Counted from the first letter of the stretch, positions 21,716 through 32,540 are shown. The stretch: DNA of 64,000 bases from Pardosa pseudoannulata (GCA_032207245.1 CM063506.1:14075763-14139762); one strand, 5' to 3'. Numbers and translations: made by a program. The notes: a model not told the origin generated them from the sequence alone.

Positions 21716-22069
21716 AAACCGCGGTAACTTAGTCGACAAAGGCAATGATCTCGTAACTGAGAGGTTGCGGGTTCGGAACCCGAACTGGCCTGAGATCCGT
21801 CGTGTTCGTTAAAGGTGACTGGGGCACGTAAAATCTGTTCGTACTCACAATGTCCTCCAAGTTCTCAATTAATACCTTTGGGATGGCAGGAAAAGTCTAT
21901 GGGTTTTCTGCTTGGTCCATGCTTTACAAACACCTGCTTGAGAGAAGTTGTTGTATCACCTCAGTGGTGCTCATTCAAAATGAAACGAGCAGCCCATGGC
22001 CGTAATACGAGAGCCTGCAGGCTCAATCGTGCCTAGTTTGTCCAAGTGGCATGATAAAAAACAACAAAA
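21716..22069 (+). repeat. SINE-B copy, nearly full length
   Basis: The 5' head is tRNA-like, with 'ccgcggtaacttagtcgac' (A-box region) and 'gcgggttcggaacccg' (B box GGTTCGGAACC). The body has 'gactggggcacgtaaaat', 'cctccaagttctca', 'ggtccatgctt' and 'gcctagtttgtccaagtgg', and the tail is A-rich. A 73-codon frame across it is not a gene. It is the best copy for defining this family in the window. Confidence 0.8.
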
Positions 22070-22111
22070 AAAATTCTATTGAATTTTGTTCGCATTACGA
22101 GTAAAAATATT

Positions 22112-22316
22112 GTTACGAAGATTCAAATGAACACACCGCTTTACTTAACAGATGAATTTATTGAAGCTAAGTAGCAACTCGCAACTTTACAAGATTGGGA
22201 AGTTGCCTACAACTAGTGGGTATCAGCTTTTATACCCGAACAGAATATTCAAGAAATAACTTACACATTAAAGAAAGATCTAGAATTTTCAAGAACATAA
22301 GGAAACAATAAATAAC
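22112..22316 (-). repeat. possible short solo LTR
   Basis: On the minus strand it would start TGTTATTT and end TCTTCGTAACA, with 'gggtataaaagctgatac' as TATA region and AATAAA 90 bases downstream, a plausible LTR layout. No target duplication is seen. Confidence 0.4.
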
Positions 22317-22334
22317 ATTTTTAAATTAAAAATC

Positions 22335-22435
22335 CACACTTTGGATAAACCGCCATGGAAAGCATCGAACCCACGATCTTCGGGTCTGCATCTCGTGTTT
22401 TGACCATTCGGCCAATGAGCTCGTTGGCTAATCTT
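22335..22435 (-). repeat. tRNA-like sequence, probably a SINE head
   Basis: On the minus strand 'ctcattggccgaatggtcaa' resembles an A box and 'gatcgtgggttcgatgc' a B box. The acceptor ends do not pair convincingly, so a functional tRNA is unlikely. It differs from the SINE-A and SINE-B heads. Confidence 0.5.
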
Positions 22436-22549
22436 CTTTATGCGGCAATATTGACAAATGATAGTTCATTAGTTTTGAAATTAAATGTAAGTTTGTATCT
22501 CTAAACAAGTTATAAATCTCAAATAAAAAAGTTTCTTTGTTTGTAAACC

Positions 22550-22745
22550 GTATAGGGGATTTTTTAAAGTGTCATCTATTATTTATAATTTTGTTATTCT
22601 TATCGCCATTTTATGATTTTTCAAGCATCCCACAATAATTTACATTTCTAGCAGGTATACAAAATTGTAATAGACTACTAGCTCAGTTTACCATACTGCG
22701 TTTACATATGTTTGTATATAAATATTTTATGACAACATTAAACAT
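22550..22745. repeat. inverted duplication, left arm
   Basis: Its reverse complement matches 23625-23815 with blocks 'ggcgataagaataacaaaat', 'gatgacactttaaaaaa' and 'acatatgttt'. Divergence is visible, so the event is not very recent. Confidence 0.75.
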
Positions 22746-23162
22746 TTTTATAAATTGTTGAAGCATAATAAAAAGCCGCAGATCGCAAACACCAAAATAA
22801 TCAAGAAATACGAGGTACATTGGGCTTTTATAGTTTTAAGATCCTGCGTCCAGCCAATCAAATTACAAGCAAAAACTAAATAAACACAGCCAATCAAAAC
22901 ACAAAAGGATCAACTAAAGAAAATCTCGTACGTCAATGAAAGCTATTACTTAAATACAACAATAATCGACCAAGTCGTCAAGTATGAGTAATATTATATA
23001 TTTCAACATAAATGACATTCCATGATGTTTAAAAATACGGAACATCAATTAAAAAAATAAATTGGGACTTACATATGTTTGTATATAAAAATTTGTCCCT
23101 AGAAATATATCTTTCCGAAATAAGGTTTTAATTTATATTTTACGCAGGACATCTGCTTATTA

Positions 23163-23203
23163 AGCATTCGACTAATACTGTGAAGCTGTATTAGTCGAAT
23201 GCT
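23163..23203. repeat. perfect 16-base hairpin
   Basis: AGCATTCGACTAATAC and its exact reverse complement are separated by nine bases. It lies between the arms of the inverted duplication and may be a transposon relic. A terminator role has no support in this eukaryotic context. Confidence 0.8.
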
Positions 23204-23274
23204 GTATTATTCAATTATCATAACCCGGGGGGACTTGTAGGTATGTTACGGATGTGAATAACATCACCCCCTCT

Positions 23275-23492
23275 GGTTCCTGGTAATTTAGAAGCAGGGA
23301 CCAAATAGAAGATTTCTAGGTTGGCCTGCCACCTCCAAAGTTATCGTTTGAAAACTTGGAGGCTATTGCGACCTCGAACCTATTTTACGTGCCCCAGTTG
23401 ACATTAGTGAACACGGTGAATCTCAAATCGGCTCGAGTTTCGATCCATTACGAGATCGCTACCATTACCAACTGATCTACCGCGGCTTTTAA
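23275..23492 (-). repeat. SINE-B copy with head
   Basis: The tRNA-like head is at 23430-23492 on the minus strand ('gccgcggtagatcagttggt' as A-box region). The body continues with 'gcacgtaaaataggttcg', 'ctccaagttttcaaacg' and 'ggtccctgcttcta'. The distal end is missing relative to 21716-22069. Confidence 0.8.
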
Positions 23493-23624
23493 TTCGAAAA
23501 TTAAACTTATTATTACTCCTAAATATAAATTTTAAAGCTTCTTATCAGAATAAAGTTAAAATCCCAATTTATTTTTTTATTGATGCACCGTATTTTTAAA
23601 CACCATGGGATGTCATTTCTAAAA

Positions 23625-23808
23625 ATTTATAACCTTGTCATAAAATATTTATTTACAAACATATGTAAACACTGTACGGTAAAGTGAGCTAATACTCTAT
23701 TACAGTTCGTATATCTGCTGGAAATGTAAATTCCTGTGGGATGATTGAAAAATCATAAATGGCGATAAGAATAACAAAATTATAAATAACAGATGACACT
23801 TTAAAAAA
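23625..23808. repeat. inverted duplication, right arm
   Basis: It pairs with 22550-22745. The Helitron begins directly at its outer edge. A further block near 23563-23613 pairs in inverted orientation with 23015-23066 ('tgtttaaaaatacgg'). Confidence 0.75.
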
Positions 23809-24394
23809 TCCCCTATATAATAATAGCCTAAGTTAACTGTCCATCTGTCCTCGAATTTATGAAGCGGTTGTACCTGTAATGAACAGGGGCATCCATATTG
23901 GATTCTTGATGAGTTGGGGTTAGCAAAGTGCAAAGGAAGTCTTTGAAACATTCGAAATCCACCCCTTCCCCCTTTTTCGAGAGTTTAATGCCATTATATA
24001 TAGACCTATCTTCCCCGGTTAAAAGCAGGCAATTAAGTTTATCACATATTAAATAGATAAAAATAACATTTTTTGCTAGCATTATGACATCATTCCTTTA
24101 ACCATCTCATCCTTTCTTATTTTAAATTATTTAAATATCGTCTGCATTATTTTCATAGGTTTTATCACTTAAATAATTTTCTTTCATATTTGGCATAAAT
24201 AATAGATTAGATACATATGTGATAATTTTAAATTTAACCATCAATTATTTTTTGTTGCGATGAAAATTTTATCATCGATATTAACAAATGATTTTCATAA
24301 AAGTCTAGGAATCTATTTCACAGACTAATAAATATCTAGCATTTAAGTTATATATCTTTGAAAATTAAGAAGTTTGTGTGTTTGTTTTTTATTC

Positions 24395-24399
24395 ATAAC
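24395..24399. repeat. target-site duplication (ATAAC) of copia, left
   Basis: ATAAC recurs at 28901-28905. The related Helitron at 44585-45410 has a single 'cataaccacacgg' at the same place, which is the empty site. Confidence 0.95.
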
Positions 24400-24586
24400 T
24401 ATTCAGATTTTAAATTAGTAACACATTCTTACACAAAGAATAAACTTTATTAGGTTATGCACGCTAGTACACACAGTACATCTCTAGCAACTAACTGTTA
24501 CACACAGTATTGCCAGGTTCACAAGTTTCAGTCAGTTAATAAAGAAGATTAAAATAATAAGACAAGGAGGAATTAAAAACTCAACA
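24400..24586 (-). repeat. 3' LTR of copia
   Basis: On the minus strand it begins TGTTGAG and ends CTGAATA, 187 bp. It carries AATAAA-type signals. Confidence 0.95.
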
Positions 24587-24600
24587 CTCCCTCCAATTCC
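24587..24600 (-). promoter_or_regulatory. polypurine tract of copia
   Basis: On the minus strand GGAATTGGAGGGAG abuts the 3' LTR directly. Confidence 0.8.
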
Positions 24601-24687
24601 TACTTGTAAAAAAAAACATAATAAAACATTATACACTAAAAAAAATACACATCAAAAAGAAAATCAATCATTAAAAAAAATATCAAT

Positions 24688-27600
24688 TTAACACTTAGCA
24701 AGACAGTTTATCAGAGTTCTAAATTTTTCGAATTTATCTCTAGGCAAAGCCTTTGTAAATATATCAGCCAACTGTTCATTACTGTTGACATAGTCGATAT
24801 TCACCGTTTTATCCTGGTATTTTTCACGGATAAAGTGATACTTCACATCAATGTGCTTAGTGCGTTTGTGAAGCACAGGATTTTTGATTAGTTTTATGGC
24901 ACTTTGATTATCAATGTGCAAAACAACATTTTTCTTACAAAATGATGCTTCATTTATGTCGCATAACAGTTGGCGGAGCCATATCACTTCTTTCACTGCA
25001 GTAGACGCTGCTATATACTCTGACTCAGTAGTAGATGTTGACACAGAAGATTGCCTCGTAGTGTTCCAAGCAATGGCACCATTCGATAACAAGAAAACAT
25101 ATCCAGTCGTGGACCTTCTGGTGTCTAAGTCACCAGCAAAATCTGCATCAGAATAAGCCGCAAGATGAGGACTTTCTGTTTCTGAGGTATACTGGATGCC
25201 ATGGTATGGAGTTCCTTTCAGGTACTTCATGATTCTTTTTACAGCATTCCAATGTATTTGGCTGTACTTATTTTGGAACCTGCTTACAATATTTACAGCA
25301 TATGTGATGTCAGGTCTTGTGGTCGCAGAAAGAAATAGCAATGACCCAACAGCCTCACGATATGGTACAGTTTCCTCTAACGTGATGTCCGGTTCAGATG
25401 ACAAACAAACATTGGGATCTGCTGGAACACTGACTGGGTTGCAACACTCAAGATTGAATTGCCTTAAAAGTTTTCTGATGTAGGCATGTGAATGGATGAA
25501 AATTAAACCCTCTTTGTTTCGCTCAATTTCAATTCCAACAAAGCAACCTGACTTACAAATAGTGGCTTCAAAATTCTTGTTCAAGTTTTCTATGATGTCT
25601 CTGAGAATTCCTTCATCTTCGCACAGTAAGAGAACATCATCAACATACAAAATAAGAAGAACTTTCTTACTTTGGAAAACACCATGGTATAAACAAGGAT
25701 CTGCCATGCTCTGATTGAATCCATAACTTGTCAAGAAATCTGAAAACTTTTGGTTCCAACATCTTGATGACTGTTTTAGACCATATAAAGACTTTCTCAA
25801 CTTGCATACCAAATTTGTATTAACATCTAGACCTGGAGGAGGCTGCATGTAAATTTCTTCCTCGATATCACCATGTAAAAATGCCGTTTTTATGTCACAC
25901 TGCAGCATTTTCAACTTCTTTTGAGCAGCAATTGCCAGGACTGTCCGTATAGTGTCATATCTCGTTGTTGGTGAAAATGTTTCACTATAATCAACTCCCT
26001 CCACTTGTGAGAACCCTTTTGCACATAGACGAGCTTTAAAACGTTCTATCTTTCCATCTGGTAAGTACTTTATGTTTAACACCCATTTTGATCCAACTAT
26101 ATTCTTCCCTACTGGACATTCTATCAATTCCCAGGTGTCATTTTTCTGCAGTGATTTGAGTTCTTCTCCTATTGCATCTTTCCACTCCTTTGATTGATGG
26201 GAGTTAATTGCCTCTTCATATGTTTTGGGGATCTCAGCAACATTTACTTCATAGCGGCGGGGAATTCTTAAGTTTTGCCTTGGTCTAAGATCATAAGGAG
26301 ATACTTCATCCTCTGAATTCTGTGATATATTAAGTGTATCACTTTCATTCGTCGGTAGGTCTGTTTCAGTCTTTAATTCATTGGCAATATTTTGCAATCC
26401 AGAGCTACTGAAAGAAATTGTCTCCTTTGAGTGAATCTCTGGTGCATTTGCATCTTCATTAAATGAAACATTCCTTGAGATTTTTATTGATTTTGACTCG
26501 GGATCAAAGAGTCGATAATTTGGCGAATTTCTTTCATACCCCACAAGAATTGTTTTGATACTTTTGGGGAACAGTTTCTTGCGCAACTGATCGGGTACGT
26601 GCATGTAAGCTTCTGAACCAAAGGTTCTTAAATACTTTAATGACATCTGCTTTCCAGTCCATAGTTCATATGGAGTAGAATCAGGTGACTGACTAGTTGG
26701 TACATGATTTAAGATATGCACAGCTGTATTAACTGCTTCAGCCCACAAAAACAATGGTAAATTCTTACTGTGTAACATTGATCGAGCACTCTCCATAATA
26801 GTTCTCATATTTCTCTCTGCTCTTCCATTCTGCTCAGGGGTGTAAGGAGCTGTAGTCTCAAGTTCTATGCCTTTTATCTGGAGAAAATCTTTGAAGTCAC
26901 GGTTGATGTATTCTCTACCATTATCTACTCTAAGGGCTTTCACTGACACTGAATGCTTGTTCTCACAAAGAGACACAAACTTCTTGAACTTATCTAGAGT
27001 ATCACACTTATGTTTCAAAAATTCAACAGACACATAGCCACTGAAGTCGTCTTTGAAGATCACAAAATAGTTGGCACCACCCAGTGATGGCGTTGACATG
27101 GGTCCACACAAGTCACTGTAAATTAGTTCACCTGGTCTGCTAGATTTTTGTTTTCTATGGCCAAAAGAAAGTCTGTGTTGCTTGCCATAATGGCAACCCT
27201 CACAAAGGAATTTATCAGCATCAGAAAAATCGATTTTATCGATGACTCCCCTTTCACTTAACTCTCTTAGAGCTTTAAGATTAATATGGCCCATTCTCTC
27301 ATGCCATAGTCTGATACTGTCTGTAGCAGCTGTATTTGCTTCAATGGGTTTTATCATTTTAAACAACATTTGATACAAATTATTAGAAGTACGAACAGCT
27401 GAAGCAATGAGGTCATCATCACGATTATAAATTTTGGCACTATCACCAGATTTAATAATTTTCATCCCCTTGCTTGTTACAGTTCCTTCAGAGAACAAGT
27501 TTTTCTTTAAACCTGGCACATAAAGTACATTTGTTATTAACCCCTCAATCCATGCATTGTTAATGAACTTTAAAATTCTTACCTCCCCTTTTCCTTTGAT

Positions 27601-28593
27601 TGGGAGTTCTGTGTTATTTCCAAGACGGATTTTATCACTTCCATCTAACTCTTGAAAGTCACATAATGAGTGAAGATCATAAGTCATATGAGCTGATGCT
27701 CCACTATCGAGAATCCATCGGTCTTGTTTGCAGTTTTCAAATTCCTCTGCTTCAGCACTAAATGCATTGTAGCCTATGGAGTCATTAGAGGTACCTGGTT
27801 CATGATTGTCTCTACCCCTTTTCTGTTGTTTTGATCGACACTCTCTGGCAAAATGTCCCTTCTTTCGGCAGGAATAGCATGTTATTTTCGATTTGTCCAG
27901 CTTGAGTTTTGACTTCTGGTTTCCTGAAGACTTTGCCGTCCGGTAATTCGCAACGAATGCAGTTTCCTCTCGCTCGTCTTCAACCAGATTCGCTTCTTCA
28001 TCAATTAACCTGGCTGTTAGATTTGATATATTCTGTCTGCTGTCATCCATTGATAACCATGCTTGCCGGAAGTTACGGTATTTTGCTGGCAAAGTACCCA
28101 GAATTTTAGTAATAAGTGTGACCTCATTGATGATTTCACCAGCGTTCTTAATTTGGTGAGCTAAGTTTTCTACTCTGGCGATGTACTCGACAACAGACTC
28201 ATTCAAATCCATCTTTAATCCATGGAATTTGTCCAAAAGGAGCATCTTGTTGAAATCAGACTTCTGCTGAAATACCGAGTCTAGTTTCGTTAACATTTCA
28301 CAGGATGTGGTGCAGCTTTCAATTAAAGTTATCTGCTTCATCTCCATAGCGGCAGTGATGGTGAACATGGCGATTGCGTCGTCTTTTTCCCATTTTTCGA
28401 TGTCAGTTTCGACGGTGGGTTTATCTTTTAATCCACTCGCTACTTTAAATACACCTTTCGCTTTTAGTGCACAATTTATTTGGAAACGCCATTGGGAATA
28501 GTTCTTTCCATCAAATTTACTCATTGACGAAATATCAAGTCCAGCCATGATTCTTGATTCACACGTTACTTCAAACTTCTTTAGGCCTAACAA
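24688..28593 (-). CDS. copia Gag-Pol polyprotein
   Basis: One 1301-residue frame carries: Gag of the UBN2 type (about 20-235); a CCHC zinc knuckle C239-C252 (CYSCRKKGHFAREC); protease with DSGA (Asp 296); integrase zinc finger H431, H436, C464, C467; the DD35E core D494, D557, E593; reverse transcriptase with the copia signatures QCDIKTAFLHG and YVDD at 983-986; and RNase H with D1149, E1190, D1228 ending near ADIFTKALP. The order protease-integrase-RT-RNase H is diagnostic for Ty1/copia. The length is usual. The second Met (residue 16, at 28548, MAGLDISSM) is a likelier start, since homologues usually begin close to it. No stop or frameshift occurs. Confidence 0.98.
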   Translation of the reverse strand: MLGLKKFEVTCESRIMAGLDISSMSKFDGKNYSQWRFQINCALKAKGVFKVASGLKDKPTVETDIEKWEKDDAIAMFTITAAMEMKQITLIESCTTSCEMLTKLDSVFQQKSDFNKMLLLDKFHGLKMDLNESVVEYIARVENLAHQIKNAGEIINEVTLITKILGTLPAKYRNFRQAWLSMDDSRQNISNLTARLIDEEANLVEDEREETAFVANYRTAKSSGNQKSKLKLDKSKITCYSCRKKGHFARECRSKQQKRGRDNHEPGTSNDSIGYNAFSAEAEEFENCKQDRWILDSGASAHMTYDLHSLCDFQELDGSDKIRLGNNTELPIKGKGEVRILKFINNAWIEGLITNVLYVPGLKKNLFSEGTVTSKGMKIIKSGDSAKIYNRDDDLIASAVRTSNNLYQMLFKMIKPIEANTAATDSIRLWHERMGHINLKALRELSERGVIDKIDFSDADKFLCEGCHYGKQHRLSFGHRKQKSSRPGELIYSDLCGPMSTPSLGGANYFVIFKDDFSGYVSVEFLKHKCDTLDKFKKFVSLCENKHSVSVKALRVDNGREYINRDFKDFLQIKGIELETTAPYTPEQNGRAERNMRTIMESARSMLHSKNLPLFLWAEAVNTAVHILNHVPTSQSPDSTPYELWTGKQMSLKYLRTFGSEAYMHVPDQLRKKLFPKSIKTILVGYERNSPNYRLFDPESKSIKISRNVSFNEDANAPEIHSKETISFSSSGLQNIANELKTETDLPTNESDTLNISQNSEDEVSPYDLRPRQNLRIPRRYEVNVAEIPKTYEEAINSHQSKEWKDAIGEELKSLQKNDTWELIECPVGKNIVGSKWVLNIKYLPDGKIERFKARLCAKGFSQVEGVDYSETFSPTTRYDTIRTVLAIAAQKKLKMLQCDIKTAFLHGDIEEEIYMQPPPGLDVNTNLVCKLRKSLYGLKQSSRCWNQKFSDFLTSYGFNQSMADPCLYHGVFQSKKVLLILYVDDVLLLCEDEGILRDIIENLNKNFEATICKSGCFVGIEIERNKEGLIFIHSHAYIRKLLRQFNLECCNPVSVPADPNVCLSSEPDITLEETVPYREAVGSLLFLSATTRPDITYAVNIVSRFQNKYSQIHWNAVKRIMKYLKGTPYHGIQYTSETESPHLAAYSDADFAGDLDTRRSTTGYVFLLSNGAIAWNTTRQSSVSTSTTESEYIAASTAVKEVIWLRQLLCDINEASFCKKNVVLHIDNQSAIKLIKNPVLHKRTKHIDVKYHFIREKYQDKTVNIDYVNSNEQLADIFTKALPRDKFEKFRTLINCLAKC

Positions 28594-28699
28594 CCGGCGT
28601 GAGTCTCGTCACACGTGATAGCTAGCAACAAATGCTACGAAAATAACTGTTAGGTTTCTTTTTAAAATACAAACGATTATTAGTTGCTTGGGCGTAGAT
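28594..28699 (-). other. copia 5' leader
   Basis: About 106 bases between the primer site and the open frame. Nothing further can be assigned. Confidence 0.6.
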
Positions 28700-28713
28700 C
28701 TGGGCCCATAACC
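28700..28713 (-). promoter_or_regulatory. copia primer binding site, initiator tRNA-Met anticodon arm
   Basis: On the minus strand GGTTATGGGCCCAG follows the 5' LTR with no gap. It is complementary to the anticodon stem-loop (CUGGGCCCAUAACC) of initiator tRNA-Met. Priming from an internal fragment of that tRNA is the known copia mechanism. Confidence 0.9.
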
Positions 28714-28900
28714 TATTCAGATTTTAAATTAGTAACACATTCTTACACAAAGAATAAACTTTATTAGGTTATGCACGCTAGTACACACAGTACATCTCTA
28801 GCAACTAACTGTTACACACAGTATTGCCAGGTTCACAAGTTTCAGTCAGTTAATAAAGAAGATTAAAATAATAAGACAAGGAGGAATTAAAAACTCAACA
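28714..28900 (-). repeat. 5' LTR of copia
   Basis: 187 bp, read as identical to 24400-24586. Target duplication ATAAC follows at 28901-28905. Confidence 0.95.
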
Positions 28901-28934
28901 ATAACCACACGATTTCACTAAAGGAATTCAACGT

Positions 28935-29110
28935 GATTCTAAACTGCATTCACAGGATCGGGAGACATTAGAGAAGTATGAATTTAAAGAAATTATTGAA
29001 CGTGTACCAGGTAATTCTCAATCTAAAAACAAAACATTTTTTTACCTGCCTCATAAGGTACTTTATAGTTCTGGAAAATTAAAAATTTTACTAATCCTGT
29101 CATATGAAGG
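28935..29110 (+). pseudogene. BEL/Pao pol fragment captured in Helitron A
   Basis: The plus-strand translation runs RDSKLHSQDRETLEKYE, then IIERVPGNSQSKNK, then FFYLPHKVLYSSGKLKI. This corresponds to the region just before and at the start of BEL/Pao reverse transcriptase (the E.V...YLPH.V...TKLRVVF pattern). The homology stops where the Helitron 3' hairpin starts. Confidence 0.75.
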
Positions 29111-29122
29111 GCTATACGCTAG

Positions 29123-29777
29123 TATGGAATTATTTAAGGAGCTGTCATCTGTATTCACTGAAACAGAAATTCATTTCATAAAAATATCAAAATTTTACAA
29201 TCTATTTTTTTTACCTCTCCTCTAAAAGAGGTAAGCAACTTTCCACTATTGTACGTTGACAGTATGAGTTGCAAAAGCATTTGGTGTCACTTGCAGGCAT
29301 AAGGAAGCCATTTTAGTTTGTTATTTTAACATACTCGCTTTTTGTCCCAGTCATTGTTCCAAAGAATAAAGAAAATACTTCTTGAAGTCTAAATAGTAAA
29401 CACCGTATGCAATCAGAAAAAAAAAGAAGCTTGAACTTAAAAAAAAAAGTTGAAAGCGGTTTGATTGTGGAGAGCTTTTGTGAATTATACAGCATTGGCT
29501 CTTAGCCAGTTTATGACACAAGTAGAATGAAAAATTACTCAGTTTCTTCGTTAACAGTGATTAAAGGAACAGATGTGAAAAATGAAAACAATAAAGGTTA
29601 GAAAAAAAATCAGATGTCCTCGTCTTACTACTCGTCGTTTAGGACAATTGTAAGCTATGTTTATATAGAAATATTTAGTTGTCTGGATACCTGATGAGGG
29701 AGCAAGCAAAAACTTTAATAACGAATTAGAACTAGATTATGTATAGGATAGTAATGAACATTTTGTGTAACATTTAA

Positions 29778-29779
<2 letters not shown>
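29123..29779. other. AT-rich spacer
   Basis: No gene recognised. A 60-codon minus frame at 29313-29495 has no motif. Confidence 0.4.

Positions 29780-29818
<39 letters not shown>
29780..29818. repeat. (TA)n microsatellite
   Basis: Pure TA repeat of about 38 bases. Confidence 0.95.
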
Positions 29819-29819
<1 letters not shown>

Positions 29820-29885
29820 AAATGGCTTTCAATTTCTAGAAGTGTGTAACAAGTTCAGAGGTGGGGAAAGCAAAATATGCTTAAC

Positions 29886-30240
<355 letters not shown>

Positions 30241-30242
<2 letters not shown>

Positions 30243-31995
30243 GTATCATTTTCGCAAGGATAAGTAAAAAGTTAATTTTAAATCTAAATTCATTTTTTAA
30301 TCAACCTTCCCATTCTGTCGTTCCCCATCGACTGATGCAAAAACTAGTTGTTGTTTTTTTCTAAATGTTTCCAGAATTTATGTAGTAGGCAAGAACATTC
30401 GGCTTCGTTTTCCTGTATATACCATTATTTTTGTATCCACAAATAAACCATGTTGTTACACTAACACTTACTAGTACGATAGTCGTCAAAGTCTACAACG
30501 GCACATGAAATACTCGACGAGTCAGAGCAGTCCTTGTATGTCAAGGGGTTAATAGGATATAAAACCCTGAAAGATCTTGCCCTTAATCTGAGATACTCTC
30601 ATACGAAAGGAAAATCAAAGCATTAATTTTTTGGTCACTGATAAAAGTTTACATCGAAAAAAGCATTCATTTTTTATAATTTACTATGTTTACATGAAAA
30701 TATAAATAAAATCTGACAATAAATAAATTGAAATCAAAATTTGCTAATCATAAGCTCAGCAGTAATTTTTTTTCTTTAATTTATACAAGTGTTCTGAACA
30801 CTCAAAAGCAAAGCTTCTACTCAATAACAACATTTTTTGTATACACCTCTCGTCTAACTGGGCATAATCATTAGTTCAAATCGAAAGTAATGAAATATTG
30901 CATTCGTAAGTGCTGCACGCTTAACTATCACATTTAATTTTTATGGGACGTTCACGTAGTGTATTTACCTTTGGAGACCAATTGCTTATAAGGATATTTA
31001 AAAAAACAAATATTAGATATTTTGGTGAAAAGGTTCGTGATCTATAGGGGCATCAGCGCTGAAAAATGAGTGTTTTAAAATGACATAAGTTAATGTTCAA
31101 TACTGCACCTAGGAAAAAGTTTTGAAATTATTTACAGGATGTAGAGCTAGAGAGAAAATAAATGATATACAGAGTCTATATTTTGTTGCATCTGATCTGA
31201 CTCCTCCCCTTATGAAGGATTTTGTTGAGAAATAATATTTGAGAACAAATGAATGTAGATGAAGAAGACCCATTGACACTGACTTTAAAATCACGATGAC
31301 AGTTGTCTCTAATAACAAATCAGTATTTTAAAATGAAACCGCGATAATAAATAAAAAATATAGCAAAAAGAAAGTTGAGAGAAAGATTAATTCTCCTGTT
31401 ATGTAAATTTTTGAAAGGTCTAGTACAAAGTAGTTTTATAAAGAAATTGGAAATAATGGAAGTTTAAACACTGTAGAATAAACTCAATAGGGTAAGGTTA
31501 AAGTATAGCGGAAAGCTCAATTTACATGAAATGTTTCAAAAGAGAGCTAAATATCCTGCACAGTAGTCCAGGCTTGAATATCCAAACCTCCAGCATCTGT
31601 TCATCTAGATTTTTTACCATCTTCAAAGCTAAATTTGTTAAATCAATCTATTTTTACAGACTGTAATGAACTTTCTTGTACAGCAGTAAATTGCTGCTTG
31701 TGTCCTTCATCCTTACTTTTTTTATCTTCATGTGATGCCATAATGTTAAGAAAAAAATCAAACCTAAGGTGACATTCGTTTAATTTATTTCTTGCATTCT
31801 AAGAAAAAGCAAACAGGGATATCCTAATATTATACTTATGATTCACGACAGATTCTACTAACCTAGTTGAAATAATTATAAGTGATAATGGGATATAGCT
31901 CTGGGCATAATTTGTTAGATTAATTATATCTTAGCTCTAATGTTTTTCAACCTACTACCTCTTTTTGCACTTTTAACTTTACAAAGACTCCCTTT
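30241..31995. other. AT-rich spacer
   Basis: No supported gene. Near 30460-30560 sequence ('cttactagtacg', 'cttgtatgtcaaggggttaa') may be the far end of the MITE that begins at 29886. Confidence 0.35.
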
Positions 31996-32540
31996 TTAAG
32001 CCTTCAGGCAAAAGTTATCTCTGCTTTGAAGGACTCCTAAAGCTGCCTTTTCCTCAACGAACTGTGACTTATTCCTACTATCTGAGAGTGAAAATGGATT
32101 TGAAACAGGATGTCTCGTAAAAATCACATCTCGAGTAAGATATGCGGAAAAGCACAACCCACTCGTTTTCTCTTCACTCATGAAACCAAACCTAACGTTG
32201 AATCCCAAATAGTACCTGGATTTTCTCCTTCCTTTTCGACACCGTGACACGTCGCATCACAACTTATCATCATAAGAGAAATGTTTCCAAACTCAGATAA
32301 AAAGAAAAAGAAAAAATGAAAGTAAAGAGAGAGAGAGAAAAAAAAAAAAAGAGGTAACGGTGCGTCGGGAAAGATTTTCAGATTGGGATAAATGAACGAC
32401 GGTGAATTTTATTTTTAGAAACCGACGAAAATGAATACGCTACGAGCTTTATCTCTTCATGGTGATGGAAACTTCAGGTGCGATACATAAAAGCAGTGGT
32501 AAAGAGATTTACCATCGGGTAATTGACTGCTTAATATCGC
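31996..32540. other. higher-complexity island, function unknown
   Basis: Composition is more balanced than the surroundings, with an 84-codon minus frame (31996-32250) and a purine run near 32320-32350. I recognise no protein family. It could be a host conserved non-coding element, an untranslated region or an old repeat. Confidence 0.3.

Larger units (their letters stand above)
24400..28900 (-). mobile_element. Ty1/copia retrotransposon, complete and apparently intact
   Basis: The 4501-bp element has 187-bp LTRs that I read as identical, a primer site, one uninterrupted gag-pol frame and a polypurine tract. All are on the minus strand. The five-base target duplication is exact. Identical LTRs and the intact frame point to a very recent insertion that may still be able to move. 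Activity itself cannot be shown from sequence. Confidence 0.95.
23809..29122 (+). mobile_element. Helitron copy A (non-autonomous), split by copia
   Basis: The 5' end is TCCCCTATATAATAATAGCC, followed by CTGTC-type repeats typical of insect-like Helitrons. The 3' end is a hairpin region 'cctgtcatatgaaggg', then CTATACGCTAG. Insertion is between A (23808) and T (29123) without target duplication, as for Helitrons. Without the copia insert it is about 808 bp and encodes no Rep/helicase. Its distal 180 bases (about 28935-29110) carry a BEL/Pao pol fragment in frame (ERVPGNSQ, FFYLPHKVLYSSGKLKI). Confidence 0.85.

Noticed and set aside
23163..23203. Hairpin as a transcription terminator
   Set aside because: Rho-independent terminators are bacterial; here it is better seen as a repeat relic.
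24914..25714. Plus-strand frames inside the copia element (also 27909-28501)
   Set aside because: They are antisense shadows of the gag-pol frame.
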